Shown here: one piece after another, positions 27,196-36,738 of the stretch | Position numbering within the stretch: position 1 is the first letter of the stretch | Layout of the letters: each line of letters begins with the position of its first letter | Assembly: GCA_016705245.1 (NCBI GenBank) | Contig: JADIYM010000001.1 | Span: 62,001-126,000 of the forward strand | Direction of reading: 5' to 3' | Length of the DNA: 64,000 nt | DNA from: Blastocatellia bacterium | Lineage (GTDB): Bacteria > Acidobacteriota > Blastocatellia > UBA7656 > JADIYM01 | Notes under the pieces: generated by a model | What the model was told of the DNA's origin: nothing | Database searches by the model: none | What the model saw: the letters and a program-made list of their open reading frames with translations, nothing else | Made by a program: the position numbers and the translations under genes

Positions 27196-30100
27196 CAGAA
27201 TCGCTTCCTGACGCGGAAGTCGAGTCCGAACGCCCCGTCCTCATCGCGCGTCGCAACGAGCGAGAACCGGTCGCTGATTCGATACTCGAGCTGGATGACC
27301 TGTTCCTGCGTCGACGAAAGATTCGTCGAGTAGATGATCGACAGGTTCTTGTTCACGCGGCGTCCGACCGTCAAACGCGCCGACGGATCCGTCCTTCCAA
27401 GGACCGGATCGATCTGGAACCGGTTGATGCCGAAGAGCTTGCTCGTCCGCTTCTCGACCGAGCGCGACACGGCCGCCGACACGATGCTGCTGGCGACGTT
27501 CACGCCTGACTGCGCGACCGAGCTCGTCGTGATCTCTTCGCTGCTCAGGTCGCCGGTCAGCACGAGCGACGCTATCTGCGTCTCTGGCAGCGGCGGTTCG
27601 CTGCGCAGCACCGGGAACGGCTTGTCGGGCGTGCCAGTGATTCCGATCGAGACGCGGTATCCCTTGATCTCGGCCTCGGCTAGCAGGTCGATCGTGATCT
27701 CGCCGCCGAGCCGGCCGGGGAACCGCGCGACGCCGCGGATCACCTGGTACTCGGTGTCGCGGAAGTTCAGAACGCCGCGACTGACCGTCGCCCGGCCGTC
27801 GATGATCGGATCGTCGATCGGGCCGGTGACCACGAGCGATGCGCTCGCGACGACATCAGCAAGACTGTTGCGGATGATGAGCGAGTCGCGCGCCTCGATC
27901 GCGATGTCGAGCCGGATGGGACTCGTCGAAGTTCGCGCGGGACGGTTTCCGTACGTCGTACTCGAACCGCGGCCGTCGAGATCGAGGAAGTCCCGCAATT
28001 CGATCTCACGCGTGAACTCGGCACGTCGCAGCGTCACGGCTCCGCTCAGCACCATGAGCCGCATGTTCCCCTGCAGCGTCAGGTCGCCATCGACGACCGA
28101 CCGGACGTCGTCCGGATATGTCATGCGAACCTGCGATGCTTCGATTCCGAATCGCCAGCGATCGGGCTTGAGTCCTTCGAAGAGCACACCGCCGTCGACG
28201 TTCACGCGGCCGCCGTTTGCGCGCGCGGTGAATCGGTCGATCAGCGCCTGATTGGACGTGAACAGGATTCGACCTTCGCCCTCCTGGATGGCGGCCGGGA
28301 CATTGACGAGCCGGAGACTCGCATTTCGAATGTCGGCGAAACCGCTGAATCGCGGTTCGGCAAGCGTCCCTGCGACCGACGCCTGGAGCGTCGCGACGCC
28401 GTCGGCGTAGGCCTGCCTGCTGAACGACGACACGAGCGCGAGACTGACGTCGCCGGTGAGCGTCAGGTTCGAGACCGCGGACTGGTCGAGTGCGATGTCG
28501 CCCGCGAGCGAGAGTGCCGTGCCTTCGCCCGTGAACGTCGCTCTATCGAAGTGCAGCACGTTGTTGGCCACATTGAAGACCACGTCGCCCTGGTTCGACA
28601 GCGTATAACTCTTGCGGGCTTCGTCGACCTCGACGTTGAGCTCGAGCGCCGACATCGAACCCGAAACGGCGAGGCGTTCCCGAATGCCCCCCGAATCGAA
28701 AATGTCGTCCACGAATCCGGTCACGAGGACATTGCCGGTCAGACGCGTCGAAACCCCGGTCGGAGGATTCGCCGAAAGCGTCATCGCATTGAAGTTCTCG
28801 AGGCCGGCCGCGACTCGAAACGGCGTTCCTTCTTCGTTCAATGCGATCGTTCCCGCCAGCTCGCGTCGCGTGCCGCGGACGTCCGCGGACACGGTCACGG
28901 TTGCGATGCCGTTGACCGTCCCGATCTCGAGCCTCGGATCGCCGAAGGGTTCACCGTTGACGACTACGTCCGTCGCGCGCACGTCGCCAGACAGTTCGCG
29001 CACCGTGTTCACGCTGTCTTCGTAAACACCTGAGATCGACACTTTACCGTTGGCCGTTCCTGAGAGGTTTACTGGCGGAGCCTTGCCTTCGGTCGTGACA
29101 GCACTTTCGATGAGCTTGAGATCCATGTTCTTCGCGTCGAACGCGAAGTCGTAACCACTCGACGCCCGGACGAAGCGGCCCGCGCCCGAGAGCTCGCCGC
29201 GGGCCGAGACGAGTCTGATCGCCGAGACGTTCACATCGTCCTCACCGAGTACCGCGGCGAAGCGAAGCTCGGTGAGCGGCTGTCCGCTCATGGTCGCCCC
29301 CTCGATGCTCACGTCGATATGCCCACGGGCACGGTTCGCGATGTCTTGCATCTCCGCATCGGCGGGTAGGGCGGGGAGACTGAGTTCGAACGTCCCGCTG
29401 AGGAGGCCGCGAAGGTTGTCGTTTTGTGGCACGCCAGGGAAATTGCGAAGTGCTTCGAGCGGAAAGCGCGTCAAACGCGCATCTATGTGCCGGGGACGTG
29501 CCGCGCTCGAGGGCAACGAGAGGTCGAAGGCGATCTCTCCGCCATCGATACGGACGATCTTCGCGCCGTCAAGCTCGACCCCGGCCGCGTCGCGCCGAAT
29601 CGCACCGGTGAAGGTTCCGATCTCGACGGCGTCGGGATCACCGATTCGGACGTCTCCGACGGTCACATTGCCATCCACGATCGGATCGACAATGTTGCCG
29701 GTGACGTGACCGTCGAACGAGAATCCGCCTCCAATCCGAACTTGATAGGACTCGAGCTCTTTGCCGAGACTCGGGCTCGCCGCCGAGACGAGCGCTAACA
29801 GGTCCGAACCGACCGGCGCATTAGCCGTCAATCGAATATCCGACTTGCGATCCCATCCGATCGTCCCGGTCGCCGTCACCGAAGATCCGCCACTCCGGAA
29901 TTCCGCCGAGTCGATCACGAACTTTCCTGGCGTCGCCGACATCGCGATCGTTCCGTCCACGGGAATCACGCCTTCCTTCCCGTCCAGGTTCCCGTTGACG
30001 GTGGCGTTGACCTTGCCCGTGGACTGCTGAACACGCGTGCCCGGCCAGGCGAGCGAGATCGTGCCGGTTGCAAGCCCGCTCAAGTGCGGGGCATCGGCCG

Positions 30101-31502
30101 ATGCCGCGCCGAGCGCGTTGTCGATATCGATGTTCGTAAAGCGGGCCGAGAGTGTCGACGAGCCGGTCTCGGCGAGCTTCGCACGCGCGGAGCCCGTCAC
30201 CGAACCGCCGTAGACCACCGCCGTGAACGTGGGTACGTCGAGCGTGTCACCATCGATTGCGATCTTGGCTCGAATGCTCCCCGCACGAACCGTTCGAACA
30301 AGTAGCGAGTCGAGTCCGACGTTGCCCTCGACACGCCGGCCATCCGACGACGCCGTCCCCGTAAAGCTCGCGCCGCCGCCCACGGCGCCGCCGCCACGGA
30401 ACGCGCCAGCCGTGAACGCCCCGTTCGCCACTGCGTTCAGCCCGGTGCCGTCGACGCGGCCGGCAAACTTCAGGTTCGAGACGTCGTAGCCCGCCATCGT
30501 CAGCCTCGATGCAACGACCTGGCCTGCGCCCCATGCGTACGCCGAACCATCGCCCTCGACGGGCCCAGTGATCTTCAGGCCGTCGATTCGCGCGCCGGAA
30601 ACGAGCAGGTCATTTCCCGCGAGCTCTCCGTCGAAGCGGTACTTCGTCCCGGTCCCCGATACGTGTCCGTTGAGCGTCGCGCCGCCGGAGAGTCCCGCTG
30701 CCGGATCGATGATCGCGCCGATCCTGTCCATCGAGATCGTCGATCCGACATTGAAGTCGTAGGTCATCCCGGCCCAGCTGGACACCGTGCCCGCGAGCTT
30801 CACGACACCAAGCGGCGTGGTCAGCTCGACGTTCTCGACCTGGGCTCCGGTTTCGGACACGTCCGCTGCCAGCTGCATGCCGATCTCCGGCACTTCACGG
30901 TCGTTGACTGTCAGCTTGCTCCCGCTGAAACTCGCCTCGACTCGCCGCTGCAATGGCTCGCCGGCCTTCGGCGCCACGCTGAGCAGCAGGTTCGTGACGC
31001 TGCCGTCGATGCGGTTCGCCTTGTCACCGTAGTTGAACTGCCCGTCGCGCAAAGTGAAGATCGTTGCCTGAACGTTCGCCGGACTTTCAGCGTCGCCCCC
31101 GGTCGACTCGGGCATCTTGATCGCGTCGAGGTTGGACAGTCCATTCTCGTCGAACGTGATATTGACGACGGGATGAACCAGCTCGACGGTCTTCAACTCG
31201 ACCGTCCGCGACCATAGACTCGTGATGTCGAACGTCACGTTGATCTGATCGATGGTCGCAATAGGCGTCGAGTCCGAGCCCGGGTAGAGCTTCACGCCTT
31301 CGAATCGGACGGAGCCGGGCCGGAGCGCGAGATCCGAATCGGCGATCTCCGCGCGGATGTTCATCTCGGCGAGCGACGCGACGACGCGACTCTTGAGCAG
31401 CCTCGCTGCTCCACCGGTCTGATACCACACGAAAAGTGCCAGGACGGCGACAGCCACGAGCGCGACGGTCGACACGATCACGATGCGAACCCGTTTCTTC
31501 AC
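27195..31502 (-). CDS. tamB: Translocation and assembly module protein TamB (DUF490)
   Basis: The 1,435-residue product starts at a GTG with a single N-terminal membrane anchor (about residues 8-26). A very long beta-rich periplasmic region of AsmA/TamB-type repeats follows. The C-terminal DUF490 domain includes IPGRLGGEITIDLLAEAEIKGYRV-like sequence (cited in part) and the ending VRKRF. TamB-type proteins form a lipid-conducting groove spanning the periplasm and pair with TamA. Gene order tamB, tamA, SurA-like with overlap supports joint function. Confidence 0.88.
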   Translation of the reverse strand: MKKRVRIVIVSTVALVAVAVLALFVWYQTGGAARLLKSRVVASLAEMNIRAEIADSDLALRPGSVRFEGVKLYPGSDSTPIATIDQINVTFDITSLWSRTVELKTVELVHPVVNITFDENGLSNLDAIKMPESTGGDAESPANVQATIFTLRDGQFNYGDKANRIDGSVTNLLLSVAPKAGEPLQRRVEASFSGSKLTVNDREVPEIGMQLAADVSETGAQVENVELTTPLGVVKLAGTVSSWAGMTYDFNVGSTISMDRIGAIIDPAAGLSGGATLNGHVSGTGTKYRFDGELAGNDLLVSGARIDGLKITGPVEGDGSAYAWGAGQVVASRLTMAGYDVSNLKFAGRVDGTGLNAVANGAFTAGAFRGGGAVGGGASFTGTASSDGRRVEGNVGLDSLLVRTVRAGSIRAKIAIDGDTLDVPTFTAVVYGGSVTGSARAKLAETGSSTLSARFTNIDIDNALGAASADAPHLSGLATGTISLAWPGTRVQQSTGKVNATVNGNLDGKEGVIPVDGTIAMSATPGKFVIDSAEFRSGGSSVTATGTIGWDRKSDIRLTANAPVGSDLLALVSAASPSLGKELESYQVRIGGGFSFDGHVTGNIVDPIVDGNVTVGDVRIGDPDAVEIGTFTGAIRRDAAGVELDGAKIVRIDGGEIAFDLSLPSSAARPRHIDARLTRFPLEALRNFPGVPQNDNLRGLLSGTFELSLPALPADAEMQDIANRARGHIDVSIEGATMSGQPLTELRFAAVLGEDDVNVSAIRLVSARGELSGAGRFVRASSGYDFAFDAKNMDLKLIESAVTTEGKAPPVNLSGTANGKVSISGVYEDSVNTVRELSGDVRATDVVVNGEPFGDPRLEIGTVNGIATVTVSADVRGTRRELAGTIALNEEGTPFRVAAGLENFNAMTLSANPPTGVSTRLTGNVLVTGFVDDIFDSGGIRERLAVSGSMSALELNVEVDEARKSYTLSNQGDVVFNVANNVLHFDRATFTGEGTALSLAGDIALDQSAVSNLTLTGDVSLALVSSFSRQAYADGVATLQASVAGTLAEPRFSGFADIRNASLRLVNVPAAIQEGEGRILFTSNQALIDRFTARANGGRVNVDGGVLFEGLKPDRWRFGIEASQVRMTYPDDVRSVVDGDLTLQGNMRLMVLSGAVTLRRAEFTREIELRDFLDLDGRGSSTTYGNRPARTSTSPIRLDIAIEARDSLIIRNSLADVVASASLVVTGPIDDPIIDGRATVSRGVLNFRDTEYQVIRGVARFPGRLGGEITIDLLAEAEIKGYRVSIGITGTPDKPFPVLRSEPPLPETQIASLVLTGDLSSEEITTSSVAQSGVNVASSIVSAAVSRSVEKRTSKLFGINRFQIDPVLGRTDPSARLTVGRRVNKNLSIIYSTNLSSTQEQVIQLEYRISDRFSLVATRDEDGAFGLDFRVRKRF

Positions 31503-31559
31503 GTCCCCCTGCTCGAACTGCCGGTCTTGCGCCGGCCCGTGATGTGCTGCGCGCGACCC

Positions 31560-32732
31560 TCAGGCCCGCGTCAGATGCTGCTTGAGCGCAACGGCATCGT
31601 CGGCCGCGTCGCGACGGACGATTGGAACGAACCCGACAACTTCGATATCGAAGCCTTCGACACCGGCAAGCTTCCGCGGATGATTTGAGAGGATGCGGAT
31701 CTGACGCAAGCCAAGTGCATGCAAGATCTGCGCCCCGACGCCGTACTCGCGCACGTCGCCGTGAACTTCGGGAGGATTCGGGCCTTCGATCGTCGGGTCG
31801 AACGCCGCATAACCTTTCAGGTGGTGCACAAGCTCCTGACTGCGCTCTCGCAGATTGAGGTAGAGCACGACGCCGCTCCCCTCATCGGAGATCATCTCGA
31901 GCGACCGAAAAAGCTGCCAGCCGGCGCGATCGTAGAGACTGCCGAACACGTCACCGAGCAGGCATTGCGCGTGAACCCGCACAAGGGTCGGCTCAGGACG
32001 GATCGGGCCTTTGTGCATGGCCAGGTGAACGTCGCCGTTGATCGTATTTTCGAAAGCAACGCCGTGGAATGTGCCGTACGGCGTGGGAACGTCCGCTTCC
32101 GCTACGCGACGAACGAGAACTTCTGTCTGCATTCGGTACGCAATCAGGTCCGCGACTGAAATGACCCGTAAGTCGTGGACGTCGGCGAAGGCGCGCAGCT
32201 GGGGGAGACGCGCCATCGTCCCGTCGTCATTCATGATCTCGCAGATCACGGCTGCGGGAGTCAGCCCCGCAATGCGAGCGAGGTCGACCGAAGCCTCCGT
32301 TTGACCGGGCCGCACGAGCACGCCGCCGGAGCGCGCGCGAAGGGGAAAGACGTGGCCGGGACGAGCAAGGTCCGTCGGCTTCGTTTTCGGATCTACGGCC
32401 GTGAGGATTGTGGTCGCACGGTCGGATGCCGAGATGCCGGTCGTGACTCCGCGCTTCGCCTCAATCGAAATGCAGAAGGCCGTGCCATACCCCGAAGTGT
32501 TCTCCGGGTCGGGAACCTGCAGCGAGATCTGGAGCTCTTCGAGGCGCTTCTCGGTGAGCGGCATGCAGATGAGTCCGCGGCCCTCGCGCGCCATGAAATT
32601 GATGATCTCGGGCGTGACCTTCTCGGCCGCGCAGACGAGGTCGCCCTCGTTCTCGCGGTCTTCGTCGTCCACGACGATCACCATCCGGCCATTGCGGATG
32701 TCTTCAATGGCGTCTTCTATTTTTGCGAGCAT
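31560..32732 (-). CDS. ribB: 3,4-dihydroxy-2-butanone 4-phosphate synthase with degenerate RibA domain (RibBX type)
   Basis: The 390-residue protein starts at ATG 32732. The N-terminal DHBP synthase domain is complete (DDEDRENEGDLVCAAE, NDDGTMAR). The C-terminal half looks like GTP cyclohydrolase II (VHAQCLLGDVFGS; REYGVGAQILHALG). It has lost two of the three zinc cysteines (usual CDC in SLRCDCG is SLYDRAG) and the QEGRGIGL motif. It should therefore make the four-carbon riboflavin precursor but not open GTP. RibBX proteins of this kind are known in Proteobacteria. A separate ribA must exist elsewhere. It is followed upstream by ribE. Confidence 0.85.
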   Translation of the reverse strand: MLAKIEDAIEDIRNGRMVIVVDDEDRENEGDLVCAAEKVTPEIINFMAREGRGLICMPLTEKRLEELQISLQVPDPENTSGYGTAFCISIEAKRGVTTGISASDRATTILTAVDPKTKPTDLARPGHVFPLRARSGGVLVRPGQTEASVDLARIAGLTPAAVICEIMNDDGTMARLPQLRAFADVHDLRVISVADLIAYRMQTEVLVRRVAEADVPTPYGTFHGVAFENTINGDVHLAMHKGPIRPEPTLVRVHAQCLLGDVFGSLYDRAGWQLFRSLEMISDEGSGVVLYLNLRERSQELVHHLKGYAAFDPTIEGPNPPEVHGDVREYGVGAQILHALGLRQIRILSNHPRKLAGVEGFDIEVVGFVPIVRRDAADDAVALKQHLTRA

Positions 32733-32794
32733 TTGTTGATTCCGTACAAGCCGCAGGATCGGTCGCGCGGGCGCAGCGCGTCGACCACCGTCCT

Positions 32795-33442
32795 TCAGTA
32801 TCCCATGTCCTCGAGCGCTTCGACGCTCAACGGCGCCCCAGCCGTTGCCGGAGCCCTGTCGCCAAGCAGGCGTTCGACGTATTTCGCGATCAGATCGGTC
32901 TCGAGGTTGACCGGACTTCCGATTGCCAGATTTCCGAGCGTCGTCCATTCGAGCGTAACGGGAATGACCGCGACCTCGAACCAACCGTCGCCGAGCACGG
33001 CCACCGTCAGACTGATGCCGCCGACGGCGATCGATCCCTTGTGGATGATGTAGCGGCCGAGCTCGGGTGGAAACGAGAAGCGCATCATCGCTGAGTCGCC
33101 TTCCGCGCGGCGGCCCGTCAGCTTGCCGACTCCCTCGACGTGCCCCTGGACGAGGTGCCCGCCAAGACGGTCGCCAAGCGCCATCGCCCGCTCGAGATTG
33201 ACGCCCTGACCGGGGCGCATCGTACCGATCGAGGTGAGTCGGAGCGTCTCTGCCGAACAATCCGCCTCGAATCCCGAACCAGTCAGCTTCGTGATCGTCA
33301 GGCAGCATCCGTCTGTCGAGATCGAGTCGCCGAGTCGCGCGCCGTCGAGCACGCGCGCGGCGCGGATTCGCAGAACGGCGCCGCCGCCTGCGGGAACGAC
33401 GCTTTCGACCGTCCCGACTTCTTCAATGATGCCGGTAAACAT
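32795..33442 (-). CDS. ribE: Riboflavin synthase alpha chain
   Basis: The 215-residue protein begins MFTGIIEEVGTV and has the two lumazine-binding repeats, each with the G-S-D-G-C-L-T type motif (LGDSISTDGCCLTI and KGSIAVGGISLTV) and HLVQGHVEGVG. It dismutates two 6,7-dimethyl-8-ribityllumazine molecules to riboflavin. It precedes the RibBX gene by 62 bases in one operon. No FMN riboswitch is visible in the 32 bases upstream. Confidence 0.93.
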   Translation of the reverse strand: MFTGIIEEVGTVESVVPAGGGAVLRIRAARVLDGARLGDSISTDGCCLTITKLTGSGFEADCSAETLRLTSIGTMRPGQGVNLERAMALGDRLGGHLVQGHVEGVGKLTGRRAEGDSAMMRFSFPPELGRYIIHKGSIAVGGISLTVAVLGDGWFEVAVIPVTLEWTTLGNLAIGSPVNLETDLIAKYVERLLGDRAPATAGAPLSVEALEDMGY

Positions 33443-33474
33443 TGGCGTTTCCTGTCGCGTTCGAACGCCGGAGT

Positions 33475-34146
33475 CTACCGCCGCGAATGGACCAGTTCAA
33501 GCAGCCGACCGAGGAGGTCGTCACGTGAGAGCGCCGTCGTATCAATGATGACCGCGTCGTCTGCCGGACGCAGGGGCGCCGTGGCGCGCGAGCTGTCGCG
33601 CCGGTCACGGTCCTCGATCGCCTCGCGCGTGGCATCGAGCGTGGCGTCCGCGCCGCGCTCGCGATGCTCGGCGTGCCGGCGACGGGCCCGTTCCGGCGCA
33701 TCCGCCTGAAGGAAGACCTTGAGGTCCGCGTTGGGAAAGACGTGCGTTCCGATGTCGCGGCCATCCATGACCACGCCGCCATCCCGGCCCATCTCCTGCT
33801 GCTGGGCCACCATTGCCGCGCGGACGCCCGGAACGACCGAGACCTTGGACGATGCGGCGTCGACCACTGGTGTCCGGATGAGCGTCGTGACGTCGCGTCC
33901 GTCAAGCGAGATGGTAGGCGCGTGCGGATCCCCGCCCACGCGGACTTCGATCTCCCCGGCGAGCGTCGACAACGCAGCGGAGTCGTCGAGGCTGACGCCC
34001 CGCTCGATCGCTGCGAGTCCGACCGTGCGATACATCGCGCCCGAGTCGATGTAGGTGTACCCGAGCCGGGCTGCAAGCGCCTTGCCGGCCGTACTTTTCC
34101 CGGCGGCCGTCGGGCCGTCGATGGCGATGATCAGACCCCTGCCCAA
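33475..34146 (-). CDS. cmk: Cytidylate kinase
   Basis: From a TTG at 34146 the product has 223 residues and starts at once into the P-loop (IIAIDGPTAAGKSTAGKALA). SGAMYRTVG, the NMP-binding region, MDGRDIGTHVFP and the LID with RARRRH follow. It phosphorylates CMP and dCMP. A longer open frame upstream would translate an intergenic repeat and is rejected; no ATG is available at the family start. Good match in length and motifs. Confidence 0.88.
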   Translation of the reverse strand: MGRGLIIAIDGPTAAGKSTAGKALAARLGYTYIDSGAMYRTVGLAAIERGVSLDDSAALSTLAGEIEVRVGGDPHAPTISLDGRDVTTLIRTPVVDAASSKVSVVPGVRAAMVAQQQEMGRDGGVVMDGRDIGTHVFPNADLKVFLQADAPERARRRHAEHRERGADATLDATREAIEDRDRRDSSRATAPLRPADDAVIIDTTALSRDDLLGRLLELVHSRR

Positions 34147-34177
34147 AACGCGCGCAGGATAGCACACGACAATTCCG

Positions 34178-34276
34178 TGACTCCGCGCCTCCGTGTCTCG
34201 GTGCCTCGGCGTGCGAAGCTCTTCTTCGCAAAAAGAGCTACGCACACAGAGGCACGGGGGCGCGGAGACGCAGAGC
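34178..34276. repeat. Intergenic stem-loop repeat, CTCTGTGTC family, copy 2
   Basis: The arm ending gcgtgcgaagctctt pairs with aagagctacgcacacagag, with further pairing of the flanking cctccgtgtctcgg / cacgggggcgcggagac segments. It lies between divergent cmk and an ABC permease gene. Confidence 0.65.
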
Positions 34277-34378
34277 CACCCGAACAACGTCGGACTTGCA
34301 GCGAAGCGGGTTTCCGTTCAGACTCGCGTATTCCGTCGGTCGCGCGGCGCACGGTCCGAGAAGCCGGAGGGTCTTCCC

Positions 34379-35518
34379 ATGAAATTCGCGAAGCTCATTT
34401 TCAAGAACATCCTTCGCAACAAGCGACGCACCCTGCTCACGGTCTCGAGCCTCGCCGTGTCGCTATTCCTCATCATCACGCTTGCGACCGTGATGCGCGA
34501 ACTGACGCGCGGCAGCGAAACTGCAAACCCGCTTCGCCTCGTCGCCCGCCACGGCGTGTCGCTCATGTTCGACTTGCCGGGTTCGTACGTCGAACGAGTC
34601 GAGAAGGTGCCCGGCGTCGAGCTCGTCACGCCGTATTGCTGGTACGGCGGCATCTACATCGACGAGAGCAAGTTTTTCGCGCAGTTCGCCATCGACGAGA
34701 AGCTGCTGAGGCGATATCAGTCCGAAATCAAGATGACGGACGGCGAATGGGATGCGTTCGTCGCCGACCGGCAGGGCGCCATCGTCGGCAAGAAGCTCTC
34801 GCAGATGCACGGATTCAAGCCCGGCCAGCGCATCACGCTCAAGAGCCCGATATACAACACGGAGCTCGAGTTCATCATTCACGGCATCTACTCGGGCGGC
34901 GAAGAGAAGACGATGTTCTTCCACTACGACTACTTCAACGAGTCGAATCCGCCGTTCGCGAAGGACCGTGTCGGAACGCTCGGCATCGTGGCGAAGAGCG
35001 CCGACGACGTGCCGAAGATTTCTCAGGCCGTCGATGCGATGTTCCTCAACACGGATGCACCGACGAAAACCGAGACCGAGCGCGAGTTCGCACAGAGCTT
35101 CGAGGCGATGATGGGCGGCGTGAAGCAGTTCATGTACGGCATCATAGGTGCGATCACGTTCTCGCTGCTGCTCGTCATGGCGAGCTCGATGGCGATGTCG
35201 GTGCGGGAACGTACGGCCGAGGTCGGCACTCTCAAGGCGCTCGGCTTCCAGCGCTTCACTATCGCATGGCTCTTCGTCGGCGAGGCGCTGTTGCTCTCGG
35301 TCGTCGGCGCCGGGCTTGGTGTCGGCGGCGCTGCGCTGCTCTACAACCTCGTCGACCTGAGCCTCGCTATCCCGTTCTTCTCGCAGTTCGTTCCCGCACC
35401 CGAGGCGCTCGCCATCGTCTTCGTCGGCGCGATCCTCGTCGGGATCGCGAGCGTCGCGTACTCGGCGTGGCGCGTGTCGAACATGACGATCGCCGAAGCG
35501 CTGCGGAGGGTCGAATAG
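34379..35518 (+). CDS. FtsX-like ABC transporter permease 1
   Basis: The 379-residue protein has an N-terminal helix (about 22-42), a periplasmic MacB-PCD-like domain (about 50-245) and three C-terminal helices of the FtsX domain, with VRERTAEVGTLKALGF between helices. ATG 34379 follows GGAGGG. It opens a four-gene operon (permease, permease, membrane-fusion protein, ATPase), the composition of a MacAB/Lol-like exporter. Substrate unknown. Confidence 0.85.
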   Translation: MKFAKLIFKNILRNKRRTLLTVSSLAVSLFLIITLATVMRELTRGSETANPLRLVARHGVSLMFDLPGSYVERVEKVPGVELVTPYCWYGGIYIDESKFFAQFAIDEKLLRRYQSEIKMTDGEWDAFVADRQGAIVGKKLSQMHGFKPGQRITLKSPIYNTELEFIIHGIYSGGEEKTMFFHYDYFNESNPPFAKDRVGTLGIVAKSADDVPKISQAVDAMFLNTDAPTKTETEREFAQSFEAMMGGVKQFMYGIIGAITFSLLLVMASSMAMSVRERTAEVGTLKALGFQRFTIAWLFVGEALLLSVVGAGLGVGGAALLYNLVDLSLAIPFFSQFVPAPEALAIVFVGAILVGIASVAYSAWRVSNMTIAEALRRVE

Positions 35519-36681
35519 TGGCACTTCCCATCAAGTACAACATTCGGAACGTGTTCGTCCGGAAGGGGACCACCGCCGCCACCGCCATCAGCATCGGCAT
35601 CACTGTCGCCGTGTTCCTAATGGTGATGGCCCTCGCTCGCGGCATCGACCTGACGCTGCAGTCGAGCGGTGAGCCACTCAACCTGATCGTCATCAGACAA
35701 GGCGCGACCGCCGAGCTCGTGAGCGACATCGACCAGGAGAAGTTCGACGCGTTGAAGTTCCTCGACGGCGTCGCAACCGAGAACGGCGAACCCCTCGCCG
35801 CTCCCGAAGCCATCACGCTTGTGTACCGGCCCCGGAAGGGACAGTCGCAGGGCGCCAACGTGACGATTCGCGGCATCGGGCCGAAGTCGAACGACCTTCG
35901 CTCCGGGTTCAAGATCACAGACGGAAGGACCTTCCAGCCCGGCCTTGCCGAGGCCATCGTGTCGCGCCGCATCGCCGACCGGTTTCAGGCGCTCGACCTG
36001 GGCGACAGGTTCAAGATCCAGAGCTCCGAGTTCACGATCGTGGGTGTGTTCGAAGCAGGCGGGAAAGCCTTCGAGTCCGAGATCTGGGTCGATATCAACG
36101 CGCTGAAGAGCGCCACGAATCGACCGTCGTATTCGTCGGTGCTGCTCCGGGTGAAGGACGCGGCAACGCTCGAGACGCTCGCGGCTCGCATCGCAGACGA
36201 TCAACGGTTGCAGCTGAAAGCCACCCCCGAGATCAAGTGGTACGAGGATCAGGGCAGCGCGACGTCTCAGACGATCAGGGGTCTCGGCTATTTCATCGCG
36301 GTCATCATGGCCGTCGGCGCGGGATTCGCCGGCATGAACACGATGTACGCGGCCGTCTCGCACCGCACGCAGGAGATCGGAACGCTGCGCGTATTGGGTT
36401 TTAGCCGTACGAGCATCCTGCTCTCGTTCGTCCTGGAGTCGATGGCCATCGCCATACTCGGAGTCGCAATCGGAATCCTCCTTGCTCTTCCCCTCAATTT
36501 TGTGTCGACCGGGACGAACAACTTCGTCACGTTCAGCGAAATCGCCTTCAACTTCCGCGTGACGTGGGACCTCGTGGGTGCCGCGTTGATCTTTGGCGCC
36601 GGCATCGGTCTGTTTGGCTCGCTGTTGCCGTCGATTCGCGCGTCGCGATTTGCGATCGTCGACGCGCTGCGGGAAACCTGA
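35518..36681 (+). CDS. FtsX-like ABC transporter permease 2
   Basis: A GTG at 35518 shares a base with the previous TAG. The 387-residue product has the same topology (helix near 20-40, periplasmic domain, three final helices) with SHRTQEIGTLRVLGFSR as the FtsX signature. Two different permeases suggest a heterodimer with the ATPase at 38115. Substrate not deducible. Confidence 0.85.
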   Translation: MALPIKYNIRNVFVRKGTTAATAISIGITVAVFLMVMALARGIDLTLQSSGEPLNLIVIRQGATAELVSDIDQEKFDALKFLDGVATENGEPLAAPEAITLVYRPRKGQSQGANVTIRGIGPKSNDLRSGFKITDGRTFQPGLAEAIVSRRIADRFQALDLGDRFKIQSSEFTIVGVFEAGGKAFESEIWVDINALKSATNRPSYSSVLLRVKDAATLETLAARIADDQRLQLKATPEIKWYEDQGSATSQTIRGLGYFIAVIMAVGAGFAGMNTMYAAVSHRTQEIGTLRVLGFSRTSILLSFVLESMAIAILGVAIGILLALPLNFVSTGTNNFVTFSEIAFNFRVTWDLVGAALIFGAGIGLFGSLLPSIRASRFAIVDALRET

Positions 36682-36738
36682 TCCACGACAACAGTTCGCC
36701 CGCGATCGCGGCCTCGGGGCGATGCCGATCACACGACG

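Noticed and set aside
33443..33474. FMN riboswitch before ribE
   Set aside because: The gap is only 32 bases and shows no RFN-type conserved stems.
34147..34287. N-terminal extension of cytidylate kinase
   Set aside because: It would translate the stem-loop repeat, and the P-loop must lie at the very N-terminus in this family.
33664..35517. Upstream extension of the second ABC permease frame (over 600 codons)
   Set aside because: It overlaps cmk, an intergenic repeat and permease 1 in other frames. The permease family start is at GTG 35518.
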